Notes: generated by a model not told the origin, from the sequence alone. Numbered from the stretch's first letter, positions 49,708 to 58,566 are shown. The stretch is 64,000 nucleotides of DNA from SIRX01 sp965213905 (GCA_965213905.1 OZ243922.1:1240001-1304000); one strand, 5' to 3'. Made by a program: numbers and translations.

Positions 49708-50303
49708 GACTCTGCTTTCTCTGGGTTTTCGCAGGCGTAGAGAAAAGCGGGGGGTACGTTGAGCGGTGAGATGCGGCGGCGCACCTTCGGGAAACGCTTG
49801 CGAAGGTGCGGCAGCACGGTGGCCGAATACTGGAGGACCAGCATGGGCGCTTCGGGGGCGAGTATGCGGCGTGAGACATCCAGAATATTTTCCCGCAGCG
49901 TGGCCGGGAAGGTCGTAAAGGGTAGGCTGGAGATCACCGCATCAACTTTCTTACCTTCCAAGTATTGTTCGGCGTTCTCGGCGGAGTCCTGGATCACGCG
50001 CAGGCGAGGGTCTTGCAGCTTGTCCGAGACGGCGTCGGCGAGCCGGGGGTCTATCTCGAAGGCCAGGAACTCCGCGTCCGGGACGAGTCGCTCTAATATC
50101 CCCGCCGTGTAGACGCCCGTGCCGACCCCGAACTCGACCACCCGCCGGGCTTCCGGCAGCTTACCCATGTCCAGGAGGTCCCGCACCGCCCACTTCGAGG
50201 TGGGCCACACGGCCCCGACGGCCCGGGGGCTCTCTACCATGGAGCGCAGAAACAACGTCCGGCGACGGAGGTTCCCGCCGAGATCCCTTCTTTTGGCGCC
50301 CAT
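49704..50303 (-). CDS. PmtA-like phospholipid N-methyltransferase (class I SAM)
   Basis: 199-residue SAM-dependent methyltransferase. The SAM loop is VVEFGVGTGVYTAGILE (about 56-72), followed by FEIDPRLADAV and ISSLPFTTFP. The N-terminus RTLFLRSMVESPRAVGAVWP is typical of phospholipid N-methyltransferases of the Rhodobacter/Sinorhizobium kind; it also resembles some rRNA dimethylases. Placement as first gene of an overlapping unit with psd and pssA supports PE to methylated-PE or phosphatidylcholine conversion. ATG start at 50303. Confidence 0.83.
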   Translation of the reverse strand: MGAKRRDLGGNLRRRTLFLRSMVESPRAVGAVWPTSKWAVRDLLDMGKLPEARRVVEFGVGTGVYTAGILERLVPDAEFLAFEIDPRLADAVSDKLQDPRLRVIQDSAENAEQYLEGKKVDAVISSLPFTTFPATLRENILDVSRRILAPEAPMLVLQYSATVLPHLRKRFPKVRRRISPLNVPPAFLYACENPEKAES

Positions 50304-50392
50304 TTAGTCTCCGAGTTCTTAAAACTTCATAACCGAACGATACATACAATGGTGTAGTGTAACCTTTCGCGGACGCTGCTTCCGTCCAGGCT

Positions 50393-50398
50393 TATACT
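50393..50398 (+). promoter_or_regulatory. Candidate -10 element, leaderless start
   Basis: TATACT ends 6 nt before the ATG at 50405, and no Shine-Dalgarno is present. Suggests a leaderless mRNA for the flavoprotein gene. No clear -35. Confidence 0.4.
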
Positions 50399-50404
50399 CT
50401 AATA

Positions 50405-51838
50405 ATGCTTCGAACTTCGCGAAGAGGGACTTCTAACGGGCGGTTCTCCGGCGAGAGTTCCTTCTCCGGCAAGAGTGCCTTGGTCGTGGGCGCGGGGGTC
50501 GGAGGGCTACTGGCGGCCCGGGTGTTGGCCGACCATTTCGACCGGGTAACGGTTTTGGACCGCGACACGCTTCCCCGAGGACCGGAGCCCCGCAAGGGCG
50601 TCCCCCAGGGGCGGCACCTGCACAGCCTGGCCGTGAGGGGTTCGGAGGTGCTGGAGGAATTTTTTCCCGGCCTCGACGGCGAATTGGCGCGGGCGGGATG
50701 CCCGGCCGTGGACCAGGCCAAAGACATCATTACGGAGACGCCGGCCGGCCGGTTGCCGCGGTTCGAGTCGGGGATCGTGATGCGCGCGGCGAGCCGGGAC
50801 CTCCTGGAGTGGAAAGTTCGTCGCCGGCTGCAAGAGTTCCCGAATATTGGGTTTGTGCCGAACCGCGAAGCGACGGGCTTGCTCTACGACAAATCTATTG
50901 GGGCGGTAACCGGGATTCGCACCCGCGACCGGAGCGCCGGGCTCACGGAGAAAGACTTTGTGGCGGACCTCGTAGTAGACGCCGGCGGCCAGGCTTCCCG
51001 GTCTTCCCGGTGGCTTATAGAAATTGGTTACACCGGACTTCCCGAAACTTTCGTGGACGCCGGCCTCGGCTACGCGACGCGCTGGTACAAGGTGCCGGAA
51101 GACTTTGACGGCGACTGGAAGAGCTTGGCGGTGCTGCCGGGCTGGCCGGAGGCGCCGCGCGGCGGCTCGCTGCGTCAGGTCGAAGGCGGCCTGTGGACGG
51201 CCGTGATGATCGGGATCGGAGAAGATCATCAACCCCCAACGGAACCGGAAGGCTTTCTAGAGTTCGCCCGCAGCCTGTCGAGCCCCGTCATAGCGGAGGC
51301 GATAGAAAACGCCGGGCCGGCCTCCCGGGTCTACGGCTACCGCCGCACGGCCAACCGCCGCCGCCACTACGAGAAAATGCGTAACTTCCCGCAAAACTTC
51401 CTCGTAGCCGCCGACGCCGCCTGCACCATGAACCCTTCATACGGACAGGGCGTAACTAACGCCGCACTCTCGGCCAGAGCCCTCGAAAAAGTCCTCGCAA
51501 AGTGGAACCGCCACGACCTAAACGGCCTCGGCAAACGTTTTCACAAGCCTCAGGCGAGATCCCTGGCACCGAGCTGGACCACCACGGTAAGCAGCGATTC
51601 TCAGTGGGCCGCAGGGGATTTGGACGAACTGGGGCCTGTAAACCGCCGGCTGCACGACCTCTCCAGGGAGGTAATGCGCCTCGCCACGGAGCAACCGCCG
51701 GTAACCCGGACTTTGCTGGAAGTAAAAAACCTCCTGAAGCCGCCCCGGACACTTTTACGCCCCGGCATCTTGTTTCCGGCGCTCGGCCGGATGCTCGCCA
51801 AGCGGCGTCCCGGGAGCCCGAACCCGTCGGGACGTTAG
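50405..51838 (+). CDS. FAD-dependent monooxygenase/oxidoreductase (group A fold)
   Basis: 477-residue flavoprotein. The FAD dinucleotide fold ALVVGAGVGGLLAARVLADH (about 26-45) precedes TVLDRDTLPRGPEPRKGVPQ, a pattern of bacterial hydroxylase-like or geranylgeranyl-reductase-like FAD proteins. The second FAD motif is AADAACTMNPSYGQGV (about 340-355, the usual GD replaced by AD). No membrane helix. The substrate is unknown. A SAM methyltransferase follows 87 bp on, so together they could modify one metabolite (inference). The start lacks a ribosome site and may be leaderless. Confidence 0.85.
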   Translation: MLRTSRRGTSNGRFSGESSFSGKSALVVGAGVGGLLAARVLADHFDRVTVLDRDTLPRGPEPRKGVPQGRHLHSLAVRGSEVLEEFFPGLDGELARAGCPAVDQAKDIITETPAGRLPRFESGIVMRAASRDLLEWKVRRRLQEFPNIGFVPNREATGLLYDKSIGAVTGIRTRDRSAGLTEKDFVADLVVDAGGQASRSSRWLIEIGYTGLPETFVDAGLGYATRWYKVPEDFDGDWKSLAVLPGWPEAPRGGSLRQVEGGLWTAVMIGIGEDHQPPTEPEGFLEFARSLSSPVIAEAIENAGPASRVYGYRRTANRRRHYEKMRNFPQNFLVAADAACTMNPSYGQGVTNAALSARALEKVLAKWNRHDLNGLGKRFHKPQARSLAPSWTTTVSSDSQWAAGDLDELGPVNRRLHDLSREVMRLATEQPPVTRTLLEVKNLLKPPRTLLRPGILFPALGRMLAKRRPGSPNPSGR

Positions 51839-51925
51839 AGAAACCGCCGGGATGCAACCTTCGCACCGGAAGGCTCTTATCGTATACAGTAAGCACCCTG
51901 CGTTGGGATATTTATAGGAGGACTT

Positions 51926-52555
51926 GTGGACGAAAAACGGGTTCCGGATCGTTTGGAAAGCGTTTACGCAGCCCGGGATAGCCGGCAGACGGCGGAACGC
52001 TACGACGAGTGGGCCGCGGAATACGAGCGGGACGTGTTGGGCTACGGCTACACCACACCGGCGGTTATCTCCGGTCTCGTGGGGCGTCACGCGAGAGCCA
52101 GGGAAGGGTCGGTGCTCGACGCCGGGGCCGGTACGGGGATGATGGGCGAGGTATTGAAACCGCTAGGCTACTCGGCGCTGTTCGGCATAGACCTCTCGAA
52201 GAACATGCTGGATCTGGCCCGCGACAAAGGCGTCTACAAAGACCTCTGGCAAATGGAGCTCGGAGAACGCCTGGATCTCCTGGAAGACGACTTCGCCGCC
52301 GTCGTGGCCGCCGGGGTCTTTACGCCCGGGCACGCGCCGCCCGACGCCTTCGACGAACTGTTGCGGATAACCAGGCCCGGCGGACACATAATCTTCAGCG
52401 TCCGGTCCGACGAAGACGCCGGTTTCGCGGAAAAGCAGCGCGCCCTCGAAGATGAGGCCCGGTGGCGGTCGGTCGAGGTTACGGAACCTTACCGACAACT
52501 ACCGCTAGCCGACCCGAACCTCGAAGCCCGGTGCTTTGTCTATAGGGTGATCTAA
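51926..52555 (+). CDS. Class I SAM-dependent methyltransferase
   Basis: 209 residues. Motif I is SVLDAGAGTGMMGEVL (about 62-77), followed by LFGIDLSKNMLDLARDKG and the late motif LLRITRPGGHIIFSVR. The N-terminal YDEWAAEYERDVLGYGY is common in small-molecule methyltransferases of the UbiE/Williams-Beuren-like group. Target unknown. GTG start with AGGAGG 4 nt upstream. An imperfect hairpin after the stop (about 52585-52616, GCCGGAGG and CCTCCCGGC) may end the transcript. Confidence 0.85.
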   Translation: MDEKRVPDRLESVYAARDSRQTAERYDEWAAEYERDVLGYGYTTPAVISGLVGRHARAREGSVLDAGAGTGMMGEVLKPLGYSALFGIDLSKNMLDLARDKGVYKDLWQMELGERLDLLEDDFAAVVAAGVFTPGHAPPDAFDELLRITRPGGHIIFSVRSDEDAGFAEKQRALEDEARWRSVEVTEPYRQLPLADPNLEARCFVYRVI

Positions 52556-52670
52556 CCGGCCCCACAAGAATACCCTGCAACTTTGCCGGAGGTAGAAAAC
52601 CCTCCCGGCGCTGCACCGCTTCGTGTTAGGAAGAAGAACTGTGAAGAAGCCCCGGCCCGAACTCTATTGT

Positions 52671-53051
52671 TTAAGCTTTCGAGGACCTACCGCGCCTGGA
52701 AAACTCCACGAGCACGAGGCCTACAGCGCCGGCAACCAAGTGAAACAAGTTGTCTACCAACGTCAAGGCGTCGGGCAGGAAACCGAGTAGCGGCGAATAA
52801 AGCAACCCAACCAGCGCGTAGAGTAGATAGCTCAGGCTCAAAATGCCGACCGTCGTATTCACGAAAGACGCATCACGTCCTCCGAAACCGGCGTACAAAA
52901 AAACGGCCCCGGTGAGCAAGTGAAGAACGTCCTCGAACAAGTCTACGTTGAAGACCCCGAACAGATAACCCTCGCCGACCAGCAGCCCTACGAGGCCGAG
53001 TAGAAAAAAGAGCACACCCGAGATCTTCGCGTATAAACTGATCATGGGCAT
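52671..53051 (-). CDS. DUF4383 membrane protein
   Basis: 126 residues, four hydrophobic helices. LFEDVLHLLTGAVFLYAGF and LVDNLFHLVAGAVGLVLV are the paired histidine-containing helices of DUF4383, a small membrane family common in actinobacteria; function unknown. Either ATG 53051 or ATG 53045 can be the start; GGAGG is better spaced for 53045. Confidence 0.85.
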   Translation of the reverse strand: MPMISLYAKISGVLFFLLGLVGLLVGEGYLFGVFNVDLFEDVLHLLTGAVFLYAGFGGRDASFVNTTVGILSLSYLLYALVGLLYSPLLGFLPDALTLVDNLFHLVAGAVGLVLVEFSRRGRSSKA

Positions 53052-53092
53052 ACCCTCCAGGTCTTTTCGTTGTTGTTTCGGACCGTCCGTTT

Positions 53093-53299
53093 CTACGGGC
53101 CGTCCTCTTCCGGAAGTTTTAGCAGGTTTTCGACGCTGAAACTCGTCGCAGAATCGTCTAGTGCGAAGGTTTTCACGGCTTGCCGGATCGCGGTTCGGCC
53201 TGCAGCCCGGGCAAAACGGTTATAAACCAGGATTTGTGCCCCAATCTTTTTCTCCAGCCTGTTTCCTGCCGGCATCGGGCCGGACGTAGCAAGAAGCAC
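53093..53299 (-). CDS. Possible small ORF, doubtful
   Basis: 68 codons from a GTG without a ribosome site. The third codon positions are less GC-rich than in neighbouring genes. The end (ALDDSATSFSVENLLKLPEE) looks protein-like, but no family is recognised, and it could be a fragment. The whole gap 53052-53457 holds nothing else I can support apart from the AAGGAG ribosome site of the DUF421 gene. Confidence 0.2.
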   Translation of the reverse strand: MLLATSGPMPAGNRLEKKIGAQILVYNRFARAAGRTAIRQAVKTFALDDSATSFSVENLLKLPEEDGP

Positions 53300-53457
53300 C
53301 GTGCATAACCGGAATCAGTACAGGTACTCGAAGTACGAACACAGTAAGTTCGCTGGGACGATTGCGGGGTATTTGCTCTCTAAACGGATGCCTTGGGAGC
53401 AAAAGTACGGCACATCGGGTAAAGAGTGCTTACTGTTCTACCCCAAGAAGGAGTGAA

Positions 53458-53973
53458 ATGTTTTTCGATGGTTGGATGACGCTGGGCCGGACGGTCTTTA
53501 TTGGAACTCTAGCTTACGTTGCGCTGGTGCTCTTGCTCCGGGTTTCGGGCAAGCGGACGCTCTCCAAAATGAACGCCTTTGATTTCGTCGTGACGGTGGC
53601 TTTGGGTTCGACGCTGGCTACGGTGCTGCTTTCGAGCAGCGTCTCGTTGGCGCGTGGGGTGCTGGCTTTTGCGGTCCTGATCTTCTTGCAGTTCATCATC
53701 ACCTGGCTCTCGACCCGATCCTCCTCAATCCGCGGCCTGATAAAGGCCGAGCCCACCTTGCTCGTCCACAGGGGCGAGTTCCTTCCCCGGGCGATGAAAA
53801 AGGAACGGGTAACGAAAGAAGAGGTCCGGGCCGCCATGCGCTCCCAGGGGTTCTCCGCCGTCGAAGAGGTCGAGGCGGTGGTGCTGGAGACCACGAGCGA
53901 CATCAGCGTCGTCCCACAACCCTCCGGCGAATCCGCTTCGGCCCTGGCCGACGTGTACGAAGGTAGAGGTTAG
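53458..53973 (+). CDS. DUF421 (YetF-type) membrane protein
   Basis: 171 residues: three N-terminal transmembrane helices and a cytosolic DUF421 domain. Marks are LLLRVSGKRTLSKMNAFDFV, VTVALGSTLATVLLS and the later KEEVRAAMRSQGFSAVEEVE. Bacillus YetF-like proteins affect spore and stress properties, but the biochemical role is unknown. ATG 53458 is chosen for the AAGGAG 4 nt upstream; 32 codons before it in frame are not protein-like. The ABC1 kinase gene follows 21 bp on. Confidence 0.88.
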   Translation: MFFDGWMTLGRTVFIGTLAYVALVLLLRVSGKRTLSKMNAFDFVVTVALGSTLATVLLSSSVSLARGVLAFAVLIFLQFIITWLSTRSSSIRGLIKAEPTLLVHRGEFLPRAMKKERVTKEEVRAAMRSQGFSAVEEVEAVVLETTSDISVVPQPSGESASALADVYEGRG

Positions 53974-53994
53974 ACTTTTGAATTATGAGGCACG

Positions 53995-55581
53995 TTGGAA
54001 GAAAGGTTTCAGAGCATGATGCCCCGGTGGAACCCTCCGGCGGGAAGAACGTACCACGACTGGCTGGAGACCTTTCTCGACGCGAACGAGCGGTGGACCC
54101 GCGGCGCGTTCGAGGTACAGAAGATACTGCTCGGGACCGCCCGGCGTTCCGGTGAAGATGCCGGTAAAGCCCTGACTGCTGGGGACACTTCGGTACCGGC
54201 TTTCGGGGCGCGGACCGCGGATCTCGCGCGGGCGCAGACGTTTCTGTGGGCTGCGGCGGGTTTTGCGGCGGGCGAGCGGCTGGGACGGGCCGCGCCGGGT
54301 GAAGTCCCTTACGGGTTCGGGACGGCGGAGTGGCTGCCGCGGGCCATGGTGATCGGGACGGTCGCGGCGGACCTCTACCTCGGTTACACGATTCCCCGCG
54401 AACGCTCCCGCCGGACGCCGAGGCTGGTCGGAGAGAAAGACTGGGAACTTCAGCACCGGCGCGGTGCAACGCGCGTTTTGGACGCGGCGGCGACGTTGGG
54501 CGGAACGCTCATAAAAGCCGCCCAGTTCGCCTCGACCCGCCCGGATCTTCTACCCACCGCCTACACCGAAACCCTCTCCTCCCTCCAGGACCGCGTCCCG
54601 CCCCAACCGTGGTCCGTAACGGAGCCCGCTATCTCTCGCGAACTAGGCCGCCCCATCACCAAAGTCTTCGACGAAATAGAGCCCGAGCCGATAGCCGCCG
54701 CCTCCATCGCCCAGGTCCACCGCGCCCGGCTAAAAAACGGTCAAGAGGTCGCCGTCAAGGTGCAGTATCCGCACGTCGCGGGCCTTATAGAAGCCGACCT
54801 CTCGGCGCTGGAGCGGACCTTCGCGGTACTAGCCTCCGTAGAGCCCGGGGTAGGCCTGCAACCAATCGTCGACTACCTGCGCTGGACGCTACCGCTGGAG
54901 CTGGACTTTGGGCGCGAAGCCGCGGCTATCGCCGACTTGCGAACATCCCTGTCGGATCGGGGCGATGCCGTCGTGCCGGAGGTGGTAGAAGAGCTCACGA
55001 CCGAACGACTGCTCGTAATGGAGTTGATGGAAGGCGTCAAGGTCTCCGACCGCGAGGCTCTACTGGAGGCCGGCATCGAACCCCGCGAAGTGGCCGAACT
55101 CCTGAACGACCTCTACGCCGACCAGCTCTTTGCCCGCAACATCCTGCACGCCGACCCGCACCCCGGAAACATCCTCGTGCAGCCCGGACCGAAGCTGGTG
55201 CTACTGGATCACGGCCTCACCCTGGACATAGAGCTCGACTTCGCCGACACCCTCTCCGGGATGGTGCGTTCTCTGCGGGAGGGAGATTTCGGCACGCTCA
55301 CGGAGAACCTCGCGGAGACGGGCCTCCCGATAGACGACGACACCGACCTCGACACCCTGCTCGGGGTCGTCGGGGTGTTGCTCGGCACGGGGGAGTCTCC
55401 CGGCGACGAAGCCCTGGACCTCAGGGATTTCGGGCGGCGGCTGGGGGCGAGCGTGGGCGACATTCCGCCGAAGCTGCTCCTGATCGGGCGGGCCATCGGA
55501 CTACTGGACGGCATTACGCGCCAGCTAGACCCGGAGTTGGACTCGCTGGAGATCGTGGGGCGCTACACGGGAACGCCTTAG
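53995..55581 (+). CDS. ABC1/UbiB-family atypical kinase
   Basis: 528 residues. The ABC1 core (about 155-450) has the N-terminal extension motif as KAAQFASTRPDLLP (usual KxGQ, here Ala for Gly), the Ala-rich loop AAASIAQVHRARL, the catalytic LHADPHPGNILVQ and the metal loop LLDHGLTLD (DHG instead of DFG). UbiB-like proteins are ATPases tied to quinone or isoprenoid lipid metabolism. The first 150 residues are Ala/Gly-rich with a possible membrane-associated helix. TTG 53995 has GAGG upstream; ATG 54016 is an alternative. Its stop is 9 bp from the convergent lipoprotein gene. Confidence 0.9.
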   Translation: MEERFQSMMPRWNPPAGRTYHDWLETFLDANERWTRGAFEVQKILLGTARRSGEDAGKALTAGDTSVPAFGARTADLARAQTFLWAAAGFAAGERLGRAAPGEVPYGFGTAEWLPRAMVIGTVAADLYLGYTIPRERSRRTPRLVGEKDWELQHRRGATRVLDAAATLGGTLIKAAQFASTRPDLLPTAYTETLSSLQDRVPPQPWSVTEPAISRELGRPITKVFDEIEPEPIAAASIAQVHRARLKNGQEVAVKVQYPHVAGLIEADLSALERTFAVLASVEPGVGLQPIVDYLRWTLPLELDFGREAAAIADLRTSLSDRGDAVVPEVVEELTTERLLVMELMEGVKVSDREALLEAGIEPREVAELLNDLYADQLFARNILHADPHPGNILVQPGPKLVLLDHGLTLDIELDFADTLSGMVRSLREGDFGTLTENLAETGLPIDDDTDLDTLLGVVGVLLGTGESPGDEALDLRDFGRRLGASVGDIPPKLLLIGRAIGLLDGITRQLDPELDSLEIVGRYTGTP

Positions 55582-55590
55582 CTTCCGGGG

Positions 55591-56595
55591 CTAGGCGGCC
55601 GGTGCGGCCTGCTGCTGCTGTTGCTCCATCTGCCGTTGCATCTGCTGCTCGAACTGCTCCATGCTCATGGTGTTTTCCTCCGACGGCGGGCTGACCTCTA
55701 CCGGGACGCCGAAGTCGTAGATTTCCTGGACCATGACCATCCGGATCTCCTGTTGCGTGGTCGCCCCACCGGCGGCCGGGTCCGCCGTCGGGTCCGCCGG
55801 GACGGGGACGGTCGTGGTCAGGTCCATCTCGAACTTCCGGGCGCGGCCCTGGTCGTCGATCCAAACCTCCGTCGGCACTTCGCTGGTGCCCATCTGCCCG
55901 ATCATGTCCTCGTAAGCCTTTTCGGCCTCCGGACCGCTCTGCTCGGCCAGTTTCTCGAAGTCCATTACGGCGCGGTAATGGATGGTCGAGGCGCCCCGGA
56001 TCTTCTCCCGGCCGACTTTCTCTACCGAGCCGACGTCCTTCAAGGCTTCCAGTTGTTTGGTCGGGTCCGTCGGGTTGTTCGCCTGCATCTCGGAGAAGCT
56101 CGCGCCGTACTGCTGCTCGTAGAAGGTGTCGAGGTCCGTTTTTATCCAGGGTTTCATGCCTTGCGCCCCCGTCTGCATCTCCTGAGGCATCTTGAGGTAC
56201 ATAGCGTCTTCGAGCATCCGCAACTGGAAGCTGCCGAGCGGTCCCATGCCCATCGTCATGCGCGCTTTCTCGCCCGAGAGGTCCATGACGCCCCCGCCGT
56301 TCATCCGGAACTCCATGCTCTCCGGTCCGTCGGGCGTCGTCGAGCCGGTCGGCATCCCGGAAGTCACCATCGTGTACTTTATCCTGGCGGTCTCCTCGGC
56401 GACGGTGTTTTTGTACGCCACCTGCACCGCGTCTATGGGCTCCGCCTCGGCCTTCTGCGTCTCTCCGGCCTTTGCGTTCTCTCGCCCGGCGGACGAGTCT
56501 TCTTCTTCGTCCTCGTCCTCTTCACCGCCACAGGCGACTAGCATCCCGGTCGCCAGCACGAACAAGAGCGCGAAAACCAGAAGTTTCCTCGACAT
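55591..56595 (-). CDS. LppX/LprG-like or DUF6612-like lipoprotein
   Basis: 334 residues with a lipoprotein signal: basic start, hydrophobic core and lipobox LVAC with Cys22. Then an acidic linker (EEDEDEEEDSS) and a beta-rich domain with IKYTMVTSGMP, MEFRMNGGGVMDLSGEKARM and EVWIDDQGRARKFEMDL. This is the layout of outer-face lipoproteins that bind lipids in a half-barrel (LppX/LprG type). The C-terminus is Gln-rich (MQRQMEQQQQQ). Function is inferred from fold pattern only. Confidence 0.8.
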   Translation of the reverse strand: MSRKLLVFALLFVLATGMLVACGGEEDEDEEEDSSAGRENAKAGETQKAEAEPIDAVQVAYKNTVAEETARIKYTMVTSGMPTGSTTPDGPESMEFRMNGGGVMDLSGEKARMTMGMGPLGSFQLRMLEDAMYLKMPQEMQTGAQGMKPWIKTDLDTFYEQQYGASFSEMQANNPTDPTKQLEALKDVGSVEKVGREKIRGASTIHYRAVMDFEKLAEQSGPEAEKAYEDMIGQMGTSEVPTEVWIDDQGRARKFEMDLTTTVPVPADPTADPAAGGATTQQEIRMVMVQEIYDFGVPVEVSPPSEENTMSMEQFEQQMQRQMEQQQQQAAPAA

Positions 56596-56789
56596 AGACC
56601 TACTCCTTCTTTAGCCAACACCCTGCCCGCACCGGGCAAACATAACTATCTCAAACCACCGGAGCCCGCGCATCCTCCATTAGGTCAAATTTCCTAACCG
56701 AAAGCATGAAAATGGTCTCGAAGCTACAAGATCCGCAACCACATCAGACATCGTACACTTACGAGATCCATACCAGAGAAAGGAGTTCC

Positions 56790-57239
56790 ATGACGAACCT
56801 GCCGGAGCCGGGACAGAAATTCCCGGACGTAGAGTTCATAACCGAGGACGAAGGCCGGATCTCCCCCTCCGACCTAACCGGCCAACGGAGCGTCCTCTAC
56901 TTCTACCCCAAAGACGGCGCCCCCGGCTGCACCAAAGAAGCCTGCTCCTTCCGCAACCGCATCGCCGACTACGAACAGGCCGGCATAAAAGTCTACGGCG
57001 TCTCTTTAGACTCCCCCGAATCCCACCGCGAGTTCCGCGAAAAACACAACCTAAACTTCCCGCTCCTCACAGACGAGAACGGCCAGGCAGCAGAAGCTCT
57101 CGGAGTCCTCGGTGACCGGGGCGTCGCAAATCGCACCACCTTCCTGCTAGACTCCGAAGGCAAAATCTCAGAGGTCTATCCCGAAGTCTCACCGGAAGCC
57201 CATGCCGATGAAATTCTGGAGGATGCGGCAAAGCTATAA
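56790..57239 (+). CDS. bcp: Thiol peroxidase of the Bcp/PrxQ type
   Basis: 149-residue peroxiredoxin that reduces hydrogen peroxide and organic hydroperoxides. The peroxidatic Cys47 and resolving Cys52 are in GAPGCTKEACSFR; the Arg and the LYFYPKDGAPG approach are conserved. ATG 56790 has AAAGGAG 5 nt upstream; 28 in-frame codons before it are not protein-like. Thioredoxin-type partners occur at 18 kb. Followed by the AT-rich cassette. Confidence 0.94.
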   Translation: MTNLPEPGQKFPDVEFITEDEGRISPSDLTGQRSVLYFYPKDGAPGCTKEACSFRNRIADYEQAGIKVYGVSLDSPESHREFREKHNLNFPLLTDENGQAAEALGVLGDRGVANRTTFLLDSEGKISEVYPEVSPEAHADEILEDAAKL

Positions 57240-57335
57240 AGCCGACTTGATAATCTCGTTTAACTACACAAGAAGCTAAAGTCTAGACTACTAACCTGTT
57301 ATTCGTTCTTGATTTTTGGCTAAAGGGATCGTGCA

Positions 57336-57782
57336 GTGCCTGATATAAACCTAACACAAGACGAAGCTGACACACTTATGGCAATGGAAAAAGTGCGTGT
57401 AGATAACCAAAGCCACTACTTTCCAGGTCCCGGTAACTCTATTTCTGTACCCTTATCTTCTTCAGACGAAAGAGAAGCGTTTCTTCTCGATGTCGGTAGA
57501 GGAAAAATCAACTTGGCGAAAGTGAAATACCAGAATAGATCTAGGAAAGTTGTGGTGCTTGTAAGGCTAGATATTGAGGGAGCACCTCATCGTAATCCGG
57601 ACGGGCAAGAGGTGCCTACGCCCCACATACACGTTTACCGTGAGGGGTACGGCGATAAGTGGGCTGTAGCCGTATCTCCGAAAGACTTTTCTGACACTAC
57701 AGACGTATTTCAGGCGATGGAAGATTTCATGAGCTACTGTAATATTACTCAACCACCAGTTATTGAAAGAGGACTGTTCTAG
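57336..57782 (+). CDS. DUF6978-family protein, first gene of AT-rich cassette
   Basis: 148 residues. MAMEKVRVDNQSHYFPGPGN near the start, the basic VKYQNRSRKVVVLVRLDIEG, then DGQEVPTPHIHVYREGYGDK and the end NITQPPVIERGLF are the collinear marks of what RefSeq calls DUF6978. A metal-binding role of the two His (HIH) is possible. GTG start with AAAGGGA 7 nt upstream. GC is far below the neighbours and codons such as AGA, ATA and TTA are frequent, so recent transfer is likely. The stop overlaps the next start by one base (TAGTG). Confidence 0.75.
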   Translation: MPDINLTQDEADTLMAMEKVRVDNQSHYFPGPGNSISVPLSSSDEREAFLLDVGRGKINLAKVKYQNRSRKVVVLVRLDIEGAPHRNPDGQEVPTPHIHVYREGYGDKWAVAVSPKDFSDTTDVFQAMEDFMSYCNITQPPVIERGLF

Positions 57783-58546
57783 TGATGACGGAGATTCAAG
57801 ATCTGCTAGATCAGTATATATCTTGGATTAAGGACAAAACCGTGTTGCGGCAGGTCAACGGTTGGGTTGAAATCACCACTCCCTACCTCGACCGCCACAA
57901 TGACTATCTACAGATATATGCTAGGAAAGAGGACAACGGTTTCGTTCTCACTGATGACGGATACATTATCGAAGATTTGCAGCAATCTGGGTGTAGCTTA
58001 GAAAGCAAAAAGAGAAGAGATCTTCTCAAAACAACATTGAACGGGTTTGGCGTTAGACTGGACGATGATGAGTTGAAAGTACACTCTTCCGCAAGCAGTT
58101 TTGCTTTGCAGAAGCACAATCTAGTACAGGCTATGCTAGCAGTGAACGATCTTTTTTATTTGGCTACTCCCACTGTTGCTAGCCTCTTTCTAGAAGACGT
58201 CGCTTTGTGGCTGGATAACAACGAAATACGTTACACTCCGAACGTAAAATTTACCGGTGACAGCGGCTACGATCATGTTTTTGATTTTGTGATTCCTAAA
58301 TCGAGAGCAAAGCCAGAGCGTATCTTGAATGCAATCAACCGACCAGATCGCAACACTGCTCAGTCAGTAGCATTCGAATGGATTGATACAAGAAAGGTTA
58401 GACCACCAGAATCTCAAGCTTACGTGTTCCTCAACGATTACGAACGTGCGCCTTCAGGCGCTGTAACAGAAGCTCTCCAACAATACGATCTGCGTCCTGT
58501 TCTTTGGACCGAGCGCGAGAGTGTTAAACAAGAACTGGTAGCTTAG
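57782..58546 (+). CDS. DUF1828/DUF1829 protein, second gene of AT-rich cassette
   Basis: 254 residues. The DUF1828-like N-terminal part (about 1-120) has LQIYARKEDNGFVLTDDGYI and the C-terminal DUF1829-like part (about 125-245) has GDSGYDHVFDFVIPKSRAKP and AFEWIDTRKV. The C-terminal acidic and Lys residues (FDFVIPK) could be part of a nuclease-like core, but this is only a visual resemblance. GTG 57782 or ATG 57785 starts; GAGG lies 9 nt before the GTG. Same low GC as the partner gene. Biological role unknown; a defence or toxin-type module is a hypothesis. Confidence 0.75.
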   Translation: MMTEIQDLLDQYISWIKDKTVLRQVNGWVEITTPYLDRHNDYLQIYARKEDNGFVLTDDGYIIEDLQQSGCSLESKKRRDLLKTTLNGFGVRLDDDELKVHSSASSFALQKHNLVQAMLAVNDLFYLATPTVASLFLEDVALWLDNNEIRYTPNVKFTGDSGYDHVFDFVIPKSRAKPERILNAINRPDRNTAQSVAFEWIDTRKVRPPESQAYVFLNDYERAPSGAVTEALQQYDLRPVLWTERESVKQELVA

Positions 58547-58566
58547 GATCTGCATCAGTAAATTGA

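Noticed and set aside
54330..55694. 454-codon frame in another plus frame
   Set aside because: Arg/Pro-rich shadow of the ABC1 kinase, whose motifs read in the other frame.
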